Shown one piece after another: positions 29,264 through 40,259 of a DNA stretch of 64,000 bases. Numbering within the stretch: the first letter of the stretch is position 1; each line of letters opens with the position of its first letter. The notes beneath the pieces were generated by a model. It was not told the DNA's origin. It worked only from the letters and a program-made list of their open reading frames with translations, and did no database searches. Source of the DNA: Littorina saxatilis (taxonomy: Eukaryota > Mollusca > Gastropoda > Littorinimorpha > Littorinidae). Position numbers and translations under genes: made by a program. The DNA lies in assembly GCF_037325665.1 (NCBI RefSeq), contig NC_090250.1, positions 47,583,627-47,647,626 of the forward strand. Reading direction: 5' to 3'.

Positions 29264-29520
29264 GAATTGTCCTGATTTTGAGCGGAGCTAGTTAATGCAA
29301 GCTTGCGAGTTTTACATTCCTTCACCATCAGGCAAGGTGATGAAAAAATGTTTTTGCCTTTTGTTTAATTGTTTTTGAGTTTTTGATTGATTGATTGATT
29401 GAATTGTCCTGATTTTGAGCGGAGCTAGTTAATGCAAGCTTGCGAGTTTTACATTCCTTCACCATCAGGCAAGGTGATGAAAAAATGTTTTTGCCTTTTG
29501 TTTAATTGTTTTTGAGTTTT
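29264..29520. repeat. 137-bp tandem duplication
   Basis: GAATTGTCCTGATTTTGAGC begins at 29264 and again at 29401. The two copies are nearly identical, including the trailing TTGTTTTTGAGTTTT. The (ATTG)n SINE tail was copied with it. Confidence 0.93.
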
Positions 29521-29726
29521 GCTTTTGTTACCTGTTCGGTGGGCTTGCATATAAATCATGTTAGATGCTTGTTCCATTGCTCATGTGCAGCTTTTTACTC
29601 CTCAATGGACAGCTGGCCCACAACGATGATTTGATATTATTTGTTTTTCCTCTTGGACAGATGTTTAGATATCAATTGTTTCTTGTACTGGACAGATAAT
29701 TCTGTATGATCTGTTTTTCCTTGTAC

Positions 29727-29885
29727 TATGTTGCAAGCCCCTGTAGCAATTTTTTGATTAGTGCTTTTGTGAACAAGAAACAATTAACAAGTGGCTCTAT
29801 CCCATCTCCCCCCTTTCCTCGTCGCGATATAACCTTGAAAGGTTGAAAACGACGTTAATTAAACACCAAATAAATAAATAAATAA
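29727..29885 (+). mobile_element. 5'-truncated copy of the AAACACCAAATAAA repeat
   Basis: Matches 3170-3328 from ACTATGTTGCAAGCCC to GTTAATTAAACACCAAATAA and ends in (ATAA)n. Confidence 0.85.
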
Positions 29886-30316
29886 ATCTGTTTTTCCTAT
29901 GGATTGGGACAGATGATAAGATATTGTTTTTTGTTGTTTTGTTGTTATTGTTTTTTTTTTAACTGGACAGCTAGTCCGAAATGGTGCATTTCATTGCTTT
30001 CTCATAATTGATATCTTGTTAAAGATTGATATAATTGATATCTTGTTATTTTTTTTTGAGTGCATGTGTATTTGTGTGCATCAATCTCATGTGTGTCTGT
30101 CTGGGGAAATTGTTTTTCCTTACACTTAGCGGCTAGTCAGGACACAACTTTCCTCATTTGATGAGTTTCTCAATTTCCTTTCCCGGTGTTACTGATTATA
30201 GGTTGATTGCTCAGCTTTTTGCTAACTGGAAGAATCTGCCATTAACTCAAGTTAGATTTCTTCTACCAGGAGTAATATTACGGTGTAGGCCTATCCCCTT
30301 TCATGAGTAAGCTTTA
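29886..30316. other. Non-coding, nothing recognised
   Basis: T-rich sequence with two ATTGATATCTTGTTA repeats near 30009 and 30038. Confidence 0.5.
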
Positions 30317-33300
30317 TTGTTGATTGCCCCACTGTCCTCATTCAGTTTCCCCACTGTTTTCTGTCTTCCCGCTGCCACCCTTTTGTTCTACCTCAACCGA
30401 CCCCCCTCCCCCCTCCTCCTTCTGTTTCCATCACTACCCACCTTGTATTTTTTCCAACTGTTTTCCTTCTGTTCTTCCAACTGTTCTCCTGTTTTCCTCC
30501 CATTTTATTTTTTTTGCCCCCCCCCCCCCCCCCCCCCCCAATTCTTCCTTCTCTGTCCCACACTGTCTCCCTCCTGTAATCCCCTCTGCCTTCCTTTTGT
30601 TTTTCCACTGTCTTCCTTCTCTGTCCCCCATTGTTTTCATTTTGTGCCCCACACTGTCTTCCTTATGTGTCCCCCACTGTCTTCCTTATGTATCCCAGTC
30701 TGTCTTCCTCCTGTGTTCCCCTCTGTCTCCCTTTTTGTTTTCCCACTGTCTTCCTTATGTGTCCCCCACTGTCTTCCTTATGTATCCATCACTGTCTTCC
30801 TTATGTGTCCCCCACTGTCTTCCTTATGTGTCCCCCACTGTCTTCCTTATGTGTCCCCCTTCATCTTCCTTTTGTGTCCCCCACTGTCTTCCTTTTGTGT
30901 CCCCCACTGTCTTCCTTTTGTGTCCCCCACTGTCTTCCTTATGTGTCCCCCACTGTCTTCCTTCTGTGTTCCCCACTGTGTTCCCCACTGTCTTCCTTAT
31001 GTGTTCCCCACTGTCTTCCTTATGTGTCCCCCACTGTCTTCCTTCTGTGTTCCCCACTGTCTTCCTTTTGTGTCCCCCACTGTCTTCCTTATGTGTCCCC
31101 CACTGTCTTCCTTCTGTGTTCCCCTTCATCTTCCTTTTGTTTCCCACTGTCTTCATTTTGTGTCCATCACTGTCTTCCTTTTGTTTCCCCTTCTGTTTTC
31201 CACTGTCTTCCTGCGGTGTTCCACTCTATATATATATATATATATATTCTTTTTGTGTTTCCCTCTGTCGTCCTTTTGTTTCAACTGTCTTCTTTCTGTT
31301 TTCAACTGTCTTCCTTCTGTGTTCCCCACTGTCTTCCTTCTGTTTTCCACTATCTCCCTTCTGTGTTCCCCACTGTGTTCCCACTGTCTTCCTTTTTGTG
31401 TTCCCACTGTCTTTCTTCTGTGTCCCCAACTGTTTTCCTTCTGTGTTCCCCACTGTCTTCTCTGTCCCCCACTGTCTTCCTTCTGTGTTCCCACTGCCTT
31501 CCTTCTGTTTTCCCCACTGTCTTCCTTCTGTGTCCCCCACTGTCTTCCTTCTGTGTTCCCCACTGTCTTCCTTCTGTGTTCCCCACTGTCTTCCTTCTCT
31601 GTCCCCCACTGTCTTCCTTCTTTGTTCCCACTGCCTTCCTTCTGTGTCCCCCACTGTCTTCCTTCTGTGTTCCGCACTGTCTTCCTTCTGCCGTGTTCCC
31701 CACTGTCTTCCTTCTGTGTTCCCACTGTCTTCCTTCTGTGTTCCCACTGCCTTCCTTCTGTGTTCCCCACTGTCTTCCTTCTGCCGTGTTCCCCACTGTC
31801 TTCCTTCTGTGTCCCCCACTGTCTTCCTTCTTTGTTCCCACTGTCTTCCTTCTGTGTCCCCCACTGTCTTCCTTCTGTGTTCCCCACTGTCTTCCTTCTG
31901 TGTTCCCCACTGTCTTCCTTCTGTGTTCCCCACTGTCTTTGTTCTCCACTGTCTTCCTTCTGTGTTCCCCACTGTCTTCCTTTTTGTGTTCCCACTGTCT
32001 TTCTTCTGTGTCCCCAACTGTCTTCCTTCTGTGTCCCCCACTGTCTTCCTTCTCTGTCCCCCACTGTCTTCCTTCTCTGTCCCCCACTGTCTTCCTTCTG
32101 TGTTCCCCACTGTCTTCCTTCTGTGTCCCCCACTGTCTTCCTTCTGTGTCCCCCTCTGTCTTCCTTCTGTGTCCCCCACTGTCTTCCATCTGTGTCCCCC
32201 ACTGTCTTCCTTCTCTGTCCCCCACTGTCTTCCTTCTGTGTCCCCCACTGTCTTCCTTCTCTGTCCCCCACTGTCTTCCTTCTCTGTCCCCCACTGTCTT
32301 CCTTCTCTGTCCCCCACTGTCTTCCTTCAGTGTTCCCACTGTCTTCCTTCTGTGTTCCCACTGCCTTCCTTCTGTGTTCCCCACTGTCTTCCTTCTCTGT
32401 CCCCCACTGTCTTCCTTCTCTGTCCCCCACTGTCTTCCTTTTGTGTTCCCACTGTCTTCCTTCTCTGTCCCCCACTGTCTTCCTTTTGTGTTCCGCACTG
32501 TCTTCCTTCTCTGTCCCTCACTGTCTTCCTTCTCTGTCCCCCACTGTCTTCCTTCTGTGTTCCCACTGTCTTCCTTTTGTGTTCCCCACTCTCTTCCTTC
32601 TCTGTCCCCCACTGTCTTCCTTCTGTGTTCCCACTGTCTTCCTTTTGTGTTCCCCACTCTCTTCCTTCTCTGTCCCCCACTGTCTTCCTTCTCTGTCCCC
32701 CACTGTTTTCCCACTGTCTTCCTTTTGTGTTCCGCACTGTCTTCCTTCTCTGTCCCCCACTGTCTTCCTTCTCTGTCCCCCACTGTCTTCCTTCGGTGTT
32801 CCCACTGTCTTCCTTCTGTGTTCCCACTGCCTTCCTTCTGTGTCCCCCACTGTCTTCCTTCTGTGTCCCCCACTGTCTTCCTTCGGTGTTCCCCACTGTC
32901 TTCCTTCTCTGTCCCCCACTGTCTTCCTTCTCTGTCCCCCACTGTCTTCCTTCTTTGTTCCCACTGTCTTCCTTCTGTGTTCCCACTGCCTTCCTTCTGT
33001 GTCCCCCACTGTCTTCCTTCTGTGTTCCCACTGCCTTCCTTCGGTGTTCCCACTGTCTTCCTTCTGTGTCCCCCACTGTCTTCCTTCTGTGTTCCCACTG
33101 CCTTCCTTCTGTGTCCCCCACTGTCTTCCTTCTGTGTCCCCCACTGTCTTCCTTCGGTGTTCCCCACTGTCTTCCTTCTCTGTCCCCCACTGTCTTCCTT
33201 CTCTGTCCCCCACTGTCTTCCTTCTGTGTTCCCACTGTCTTCCTTCTGTGTTCCGCACTGTCTTCCTTCTGTGTTCCCACTGTCTTCCTTTTGTGTTCCT

Positions 33301-33532
33301 CACTGTCTTCCTTCTCTGTCCCCCACTGTCTTCCTTTGTCCCCCACTGTCTTCCTTCTGTGTTCCCACTGTCTTCCTTTCGTGTTCCCCACTCTCTTCCT
33401 TCTCTGTCCCCCACTGTCTTCCTTCTCTGTCCCCCACTGTTTTCCCACTGTCTTCCTTTTGTGTTCCCCACTGTCTTCCTTCTCTGTCCCTCACTGTCTT
33501 CCTTCTGTGTCCCCCACAGTCTTCTGTGTTCC
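30317..33532. repeat. 23-bp pyrimidine minisatellite, over 120 copies
   Basis: The unit is CACTGTCTTCCTTCTGTGTC plus CCC, with 22-24 bp variants (CTCTGTCCCCC, GTGTTCCC). From about 30600 it is regular; before that it is diverged and includes a poly(C) run near 30521-30539. It is interrupted by (TA)n at 31228-31248. Nearly every base on the plus strand is C or T apart from one A and a few Gs per unit. The units contain no stop, so three plus-strand frames stay open for about 1000 codons each; this is a repeat effect and not a gene. It resumes at 34190-34300. Confidence 0.97.
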
Positions 33533-34188
33533 CCGGATGTTTTTTCTTTTTTTCGATAAATACTTTTGATGACGTCATATCCGGCTTTTTGTAAAAGTTC
33601 AGGCGGCACTGTCACACCCTCATTTTTCAATCAAATTGATTGACATTTTTGTAAAGCAATCTTCGACAAAGGCCGGACTTCGGTATTGCATTTCAGCTTG
33701 GTGGCTTAACAATTAATTAATGACTTTGGTCATTAAAAATCTGAAAATTGTAATAATTTATTTTTTAATATAAATCGATCCAAATTTACGTTCATCTTAT
33801 TCTACATCATTTCCTGATTCCAAAAACATATAAATATGTTATATTTGGATTAAAAACAAGCTCTGAAAATTAAAAATATAAAAATTATGATCAAAATTAA
33901 ATTTCTGAAATCGATTTCCTTGTCGGTTCCTGATTCCAAAAACATATAGATATGATATGTTTGGATTAAAAACACGCTCAGAAAGTTAAAACGAAGAGAG
34001 GTACAGAAAAGCGTGCTATGCAGCACAGCGAAACCACTACCGCGCTGAACAGGCTCGTCAGTTTCACTCCGTTATGCACAAGCGGCGGACTACGGTCATT
34101 GTGAAAAAATGCAGTGCGTTCAGTTTCATTCTGTGAGTTCCACAGCTTGACTAAATGTAGTAATTTCGCCTTACGCGACTTGTTCAAA
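33533..34188 (-). mobile_element. GTCGCGTAAGGCG-family element inserted in the minisatellite
   Basis: Reverse-strand copy of the family at 15097-15972. It begins in ATTTCGCCTTACGCGACTTG at the right, and shares GATGACGTCATATCCGGC and AAGGCCGGACTTCGG. It lacks the far end of the full-length copy. Pyrimidine repeat lies on both sides. Confidence 0.85.
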
Positions 34189-34300
34189 CTGTTTCCTCTC
34201 TGACTTCCTTCTTTGTCCCACACTGTCTTGCTTCTCCGTTGCCCTGGGCTTTTCTTCGGTTTTCCCACCGTCTTCCTTCCGTTTTAACCCTACTGTCTTA
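34189..34300. repeat. Continuation of the pyrimidine minisatellite
   Basis: Diverged units (CTGACTTCCTTCTTTGTCCC, CACTGTCTTGC, CGTCTTCCTTCC) continue the array beyond the inserted element. Confidence 0.8.
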
Positions 34301-35115
34301 ATAATAATAATAATAATAACGGGCATTTATAAAGCGCCTTATCAGAAGTTCAAAGCGCGTGACAACAATACATGTATACAAAAATCATACAATCACTGTC
34401 AGATTCAAACAACACATCATGCACATCTCACATCCCCAGACTCTATACTAAGGAACTATCCGTAGTGTTGTTGGAACAAGTGAGTTTTCAAATTGGACTT
34501 AAAAGATGAAATGGATGGAGAGTGACGTAATTAAAAGGGGAGTGAATTCCATAACTGAGGTCCATAAGGCCAAAAAAAAAAATAGGTCTGTTTACGGTAA
34601 CCCGACCGACCCTAGTTTTTTCGCGCGACCCTAGACTTTTTTTTGGCATTTGGGGAAAAAAAATTAAAAAATCTTGTTTTTTTGGCAAAATAACGTAAAA
34701 ATATGGTTTTTTGGAAAAAAAAAGAAAAAAAAATCCCGACCTACCGACCCTATTTTTTTGGCCTATGTTACCGTAAACAGACCTTTTTTTTTTTTTGGCC
34801 TAATACGAAAACGTGCGGAAGCCATGAGCCTTGCGTTTAAAGCGACCTTGACGGAGAAGTCGAGCATCATCAGAAGAACGAAGGGTGCGAGAGGGAGTGA
34901 AGAGGGAGACCAGTTCAGAAAGATAGGCAGGTGCCGATTCAGAGATGATATTGTAGCAGAAGCAGGCAGCTTTATACCTAATACGTTCAGATACAGGAAG
35001 CCAGTGAAGTTCTTCCTGTTTGTATCTGACCTAACCCAGCTCTCTGCCCTAGTTACACCCTTTTCCTTGTCTGTCAGTTCATTGTAAGAAGCCTGTGTTC
35101 CCTACATGCCTGATA
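34300..35115. repeat. Older repeat starting GGGCATTTATAAAGCGCC, split by a MITE
   Basis: A (TAA)n run leads into GGGCATTTATAAAGCGCCTT, a phrase typical of dispersed invertebrate repeats. The sequence is interrupted at 34568-34800 by a MITE and appears to continue to about 35040. The family was not identified. Confidence 0.5.
34568..34800. mobile_element. Second copy of the GGCC(T/C)AAAAAA MITE
   Basis: Same ends as 23185-23483 (GTTTACGGTAACCCGACC and GTTACCGTAAACAGACC, T run, GGCC). It is inserted in the repeat at 34300. Confidence 0.8.
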
Positions 35116-35340
35116 TTACCGTAAAATCCCTAGCATAAGCCCACCCCCCCTGTGCACAGATTTAGGGCAAAATTGGGGGGTGGGCGTTTGCTAGGGATAG
35201 ACCCCTTTACACAAAGTAAGTTTTGTGCTCAACCGTGTAATTGAGTGAATACAAACCCCGAAAGCATGTAAGTTAAGTCGTGTGAGTAGAAGGGAAGGAA
35301 AAAAGAAGAAAAAAGGACTTTGAGGCAAAGAAGGCCAACC

Positions 35341-35394
<54 letters not shown>

Positions 35395-35959
35395 AAAGGA
35401 CGGGCTCTTCTGAAAACAACACGAGCATAGTCATTCATATAAATTTATAAAGTAAAAATAAAATCGCCAGACCTTTGCAAGGACAAACAATAACAACACA
35501 ATTCCGGGAAAAAGAAACTTTATGAAATGTCGAAATGTCAACACCAATGAAGCCCTTTCTTTCTGTACAGGGAAGAAATTACACGATAGTCTTTGGAAAT
35601 GAAACGTTAACTGAACTTGGATTTTGTCTTCAAAAGGCCCAATCTTTCTGAGAAAGAAAAACCCACAAACTTAGGAAAAAAAAGAGAAGAGAAACTCGAA
35701 AAAACATGAACGATGGGTGGGAGTGAGGAGAGGGGACAAAGAATAAGAAAAAAGGAAAGAAACACGAAAGGGTAAAGAAGGGGAAAAAGATGACTTTTAG
35801 AACAGTCTGCACAAATCCTAGTGAAAGTGAGCCTATAGTCTCTTTGAAAAAATCAGGGTGGGCGTTTGCTAGGTAGTTACCCCTGTGCACAACTTTTGGC
35901 CCAAAGTGGGGGGTGGGCGTTTGCTAGATGGTGGGCTTATGCTAGGGATTTTACGGTAA
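35116..35959. mobile_element. 844-bp element with 30-bp perfect inverted ends
   Basis: Begins TTACCGTAAAATCCCTAGCA and ends with its exact reverse complement TGCTAGGGATTTTACGGTAA, both continuing inwards to GGTGGGC/GCCCACC. Inside are further GTGGGCGTTTGCTAGG repeats and a pure (GA)n at 35341-35390. No transposase. Confidence 0.9.
35341..35392. repeat. (GA)n microsatellite
   Basis: About 25 GA units inside the preceding element. Confidence 0.97.
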
Positions 35960-36288
35960 CTTCGTGCTCCTCAGCCCTGTGTCCTACTTTTTGCACGCTC
36001 ATCTCACTGGGTCCTACGGGTTTTTTTTTTCTTTCTTTGTCAGGGCACGTCAGGGTGGGGGGCTGATTGCACTCAGCAAGAGTTTTTTTTTTTTTTTGCT
36101 AGGGTCATGTTTGCCGAGGAAACAGGAACAATAAACTCCGCATTTTCCTCGGTCATCATCATAATTATGTTTATCTTGTTACATTGTATTGAACAACACT
36201 GTATTATTTGTCCGTAAGTGTCACGCAGGAAAGAATGTCTGTTTGTGTATCTATTGTCCATTCATACTGGCTCAATCGGTCTCGGTCG

Positions 36289-36685
36289 TACCCCCCGCGG
36301 GTTAGGGGGAGTCCCATATTGGTTGGGACAAGAAAGAATTTACCCGATGCTCCCCAGCATGTCGTAAGAGGCGACTAACGGATTCTGTTTCTCCTTTTAC
36401 CCTTGTTAAGTGTTTCTTGTATAGAATATAGTCCATTTTTGTAAAGATTTTAGTCAAGCAGTATGTAAGAAATGTTAAGTCATTTGTACTGGAAACTTGC
36501 ATTCTCCCAGTAAGGTAATATATTGTACTACGTTGCAAGCCCCTGGAGCAAATTTTTGATTAGTGCTTTTGTGAACAAGAAACAATTGACAAGTGGCTCT
36601 ATCCCATCTCCCCCCTTTCGCCGTCGCGATATAACCTTCGTGGTTGAAAACGACGTTAAACACCAAATAAAGAAAAGAAAGGTCT
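36289..36685 (+). mobile_element. Copy of the AAACACCAAATAAAG repeat, near full length
   Basis: Closely matches 2953-3328, including CGATGCTCCCCAGCATGTCG and GTTAAACACCAAATAAAG. It carries an extra piece GAGTCCCATATTGGTTGGG near its start. Confidence 0.85.
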
Positions 36686-37298
36686 CGGTCGTGTGAAAAT
36701 TGTTACGAGTCCTTGTCCTTGGAAAAAGAACAAAAGCAAGAACAGATCTTGTCATCATTTTCACGAGTTTTCATTCACAAACACCTGGGAAATAAATCTC
36801 ATGTTCCCCATGCAATAAATCGAGGTGGTGAATGGGTTTGAGCTTTCAGGTGAAACGTGGATTGTCAAAGTAAAAGCCAATCAGGCTGATTGTTTGATGT
36901 GTGGAACCATCGCGGCTTTGGATTTGTGTTTCCGAGGACAACGATTGTAAGCATTCACTCTCAAAGACCCAATCAATGTTGATAATTATCGCGGCGACTC
37001 ATGGTCAATTTGCAACTTATCTCTGTAATCGCAAAATCCACAACGAAAAGTCATAAACACTTAAAAAGAAAAGAAATATGCTGAACACTTACTGAACTCA
37101 CACGTATGATCGCAGCTCTGTACATTTTCAGACTGGAAGAAAAGCGTCAACAAGCTACGTTTGACGTCACATACAAGGTTGACGTGTTATCTCGAGCTAC
37201 TGTGACGATGCTTTGTGGCCCGGTGTTGGATTCTAAAAATTCGTCTCCCTGTCGGTTATTGTGCATTTTGTTGCACAACCAAAATGATGACAAAAACG
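36686..37298. other. Non-coding, nothing recognised
   Basis: AT-rich sequence without supported exons. Confidence 0.45.
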
Positions 37299-37479
37299 AT
37301 GTTTGGTGGCTTTGTCGTCAGACCAGCATTTTGTTGTTGGTCCTCGGGGAGCATATCGTCTTTTGTTTCATCTTTATCGACCAAGGCCGAAGGCCGCGGT
37401 TGATAAATATGAGACAAAAGGCGATATGGTCCCCTTGGACCAACAAAAAAGCTGGTCTGTCAACAAGCCACCAAACATC
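37299..37479. repeat. 181-bp imperfect palindrome
   Basis: GATGTTTGGTGGCTTTGTCG at the left pairs with CCACCAAACATC at the right. Arms of about 85 bp meet at AAGGCCGAAGGCC. This fold-back element explains the 162-codon ORF at 37106-37594, which I do not regard as a gene. Confidence 0.85.
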
Positions 37480-37817
37480 TTATAATGTCGTCATTATGAC
37501 ATTGACACTGAATTGCTTGGTTGGTCCGTTGTTTGTTGTTCTGAGCAGTTTCCTGTTTCTGTCATGTGTCTGTGCTCTTGTGAATTTTCGATGATTAAGT
37601 TTGGAGTCGGGTGACAATGTCTCATAAACTGTATGTCATTTATTCTTGTTATATAACTATATTTATTTGAATTCTGAATTCCGTTTTTGTTCACCGTTGG
37701 TTTTGTAACATTTATTTTCGTTGCAATAGTGAATTACTCAGAAATAAACTTGTTTCAGTTTTAACCGTGTTGATCTTCCCGGCTGTCTGAACATCCATAA
37801 AATGGTTATCGGCACAG
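37480..37817. other. Non-coding, nothing recognised
   Basis: AT-rich text with no supported exon. Confidence 0.45.
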
Positions 37818-37829
37818 AAGAATTTATTG

Positions 37830-38141
37830 GGGGCCCGGGTAGCTCAGGTGGCAGAGCACTGGACTTGTGATCGAGAGGTCGCTGGTTCGAATCCGGGCCG
37901 GGACGGACACGGGTCAACTTTATGTGCAGACCCAGAGACGGTATCCATCTTCCACCCCCGTGTCACCACAATGGCACGTTAAAGATCTTGGTCATTCTAC
38001 CATAAGTGCAGATGGCTGATACCACCTAAACACGCAAACATCAAAAAGCCGTGAGGGCGTAAAACTCGAATCGTATAAACCAATTCATGTCCAATATAGG
38101 CAATTAAGACCTGACGGACAATAAGCCCCTTAAAATTTACT
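37830..38141 (+). mobile_element. tRNA-derived SINE (Thr-like head), copy 1
   Basis: The head GGTAGCTCAGGTGGCAGAGC with TCGCTGGTTCGAATCC and a GGGCC/GGGCC acceptor region is close to a real tRNA; the anticodon loop CTTGTGA would give TGT. The body ends AAGCCCCTTAAAATTTACT. Perfect target duplications AAGAATTTATTG lie at 37818-37829 and 38142-38153. Confidence 0.92.
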
Positions 38142-38299
38142 AAGAATTTATTGTTTCATATGAGAAGTTTACATGGAATAACATAAAACATGAAAACAAA
38201 ACGTTTTCAATACAAATAATTTCATTAAACATGATTGTAAAATCTAAGTGCGAATCACACTCACAATTCATAATAATAAATAGTCATACATTTTCAAAA

Positions 38300-38300
<1 letters not shown>

Positions 38301-38367
<67 letters not shown>
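38301..38367. repeat. (CT)n microsatellite
   Basis: About 33 pure CT units. Confidence 0.97.
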
Positions 38368-38370
<3 letters not shown>

Positions 38371-38577
38371 GTTTTTTGTTTTAGAAGATTAAGCAATTTT
38401 CCATAGCTCATTACTCAAGTCCCCGGTCAAATGATCGACTTGGCCAGATGTTTATTTTTGCCTTATAAATAAAGAACAGCCAGGTAACAAGTAATTTTTG
38501 CTCACTGCTTCAAAAGCACCACCGTCTGACTTTCAAGCCTTTGGCCGTACATATCCTCTTTCCTAGATTCCCAACTT

Positions 38578-38846
38578 TGGGGGCGCGGGTAGCTCAGGTG
38601 GTAGAGCACTGGACTTGTGATCGAAAGGTCGCTGGTTCGAATCCGGGCCGGGACGGACACGGGTCAACTTTATGTGCAGACCCAGAGACGGTATCCATCT
38701 CCCACCCCCGTGTCGCCACAATGGCACGTTAAAGATCTTGGTCATTCTACCATACATCAAAAGCCGTGAGGGCGTAAAAACTCGAATCGTATAAACCAAT
38801 TCATGTCAATTAAGACCTGACGGACAATAAGCCCCTTAAAATTTAC
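38578..38846 (+). mobile_element. tRNA-derived SINE (Thr-like head), copy 2
   Basis: Same family as 37830 with a 40-bp internal deletion after CATTCTACCATA. Target duplications TTCCCAACTT lie at 38568-38577 and 38847-38856. Confidence 0.92.
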
Positions 38847-38855
38847 TTCCCAACT

Positions 38856-38925
38856 TCTTCCCCCCCCCTCCCCTCCCTCCCCTCCCCTCCCCCCTCCCCC
38901 CTCCCCCACCCCCCCCCCCCCCCAA
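38856..38925. repeat. C-rich (CCCCT)n stretch
   Basis: Low-complexity C/T run ending in a poly(C). Confidence 0.9.
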
Positions 38926-39217
38926 CAAAACATGACACACACGAAAATGCAATAGCTTCTGATTTCAAGAATTAATGCCTTATTTCTATAATAAGACCTT
39001 ATTTCTCGAAGACCTTAGAAGAAATATGGCCTTATTTTTTCGAAGGCCATAAAGTAATTAACGCCTTTTTGAAAATACGACATTCTGTGGACTCATCATG
39101 AATCTAAAGACTGAAGTCACGTGCGCCAACTGCCTATTTATTAATTTATGCCATTGCGATCGTAGAGATTGCAGGCCTTATTCAAAAATGTTGTTAAGAC
39201 CTTATTTTGACATTAAG

Positions 39218-39450
39218 GCCTTAGAACACTCTAAATTTTATAACACTTTGAGAACACTGAAAGTGTTTAGGGTGAACACTTAAAGTGTTAGGGTGAACAC
39301 ATTTTTACACTTTTGGAACACAGAAAGTGTTCTCAATGTGTTATCCTGAAGCATCTTCTGCTACCTGAACACTTTTGGAACACATGGTAAACACTTTTTT
39401 GCACAGTGGAACACCAGGTGAACACACGTGTTCAACAAGTGTTCCACTTC
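39218..39450. repeat. Old GTGTTC/GAACAC repeat
   Basis: Many GAACAC and GTGTT words in both orientations (GAACACTTTTGGAACAC and similar), related to the younger array at 45430-45800. Confidence 0.7.
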
Positions 39451-39496
39451 GTCTTTTAGTCATGATCCGAATAAAATAATACATTAAAAATATTTG

Positions 39497-39573
39497 GGCC
39501 ATGAGCAGATTCGAACCCGAGATCTTCGCCTTGCCATGTCAGCGCTCTACCGATTGAGCTACGGAGACTCGTC
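39497..39573 (-). tRNA. tRNA-like sequence, probably degenerate
   Basis: The minus strand reads CGTAGCTCAATCGGTAGAGC and then CTCGGGTTCGAATCTGCTC, good A and B boxes. The anticodon stem does not pair well and the acceptor arms do not match, so this is likely a tRNA pseudogene or a SINE head without a body. The loop would carry GGC. Confidence 0.4.
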
Positions 39574-40120
39574 GGGATCTAGCGTCGCTTAGAGTATATA
39601 ATGTTTATACCCCCTAGACCGCTGCGGGACGTTTTTTTGTTTTTGTTTTTAATCGTGTTGTGCTTATATTTTTTCATCAAACATTTATTTCATCTGAGAC
39701 ATCTAATAAGCGGTAAGTATTAGCATTTTTATTTTTACAATTTAATAATGTTACTAATTGTCCCATCATGCTTCAGCTGGACCAAAAAAGAACGTTGACA
39801 CTTTTAGATCTGTGGACCTGTCTGCGTTGTCGCTGCGTTGATTTGGCTCAGGATTTCCGATTGTTATCTGTAAGTTGCTTGCTGAGATTTTGTATTAATT
39901 CATCTAAGCTTAGTCACTCGTATTTTTGTTGTAACATGTTCCTGTTACTTGTATCTGTGGACGTTTGAAGACAATTTCTCTAATTTTGCTGTCGCAACGG
40001 TTTCAGCTGATCAGTGGACCTTTTACATTAGTTCTGCGTTGGTAAATAAACTCTATTTCAATTTGATGTTGATTTTTTATTCTGGTTGATGTGCTTGGTT
40101 TTGTGTTATTGTTATTAACA
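39574..40120. other. Non-coding, nothing recognised
   Basis: T-rich sequence. ORF 39768-39968 has no splice support or similarity. Confidence 0.45.
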
Positions 40121-40259
40121 GCTATTGTGTTTTCAGCGTAGCAATAGGGCCCGATATTTAGACGAGACAAGTATAATGCCGACGAGTCGAAGACGAGTCG
40201 CATTATACTTGTTCGAGTCTAAATATCGGACCCTATTGCTACGCTGAAAACACAATAGC
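40121..40259. repeat. 139-bp near-perfect palindrome
   Basis: GCTATTGTGTTTTCAGCGTA pairs with TACGCTGAAAACACAATAGC at the other end. Arms of about 63 bp surround a short GACGAGTC loop. A TATAGCTATT follows directly. Probably a fold-back MITE. Confidence 0.93.

Noticed and set aside
30317-33594. Three plus-strand ORFs of about 1000 codons and long minus-strand ORFs
   Set aside because: All come from a stop-free 23-bp satellite; open in several frames at once.
37106-37594. 162-codon ORF
   Set aside because: It spans a 181-bp palindrome and resembles nothing I know.
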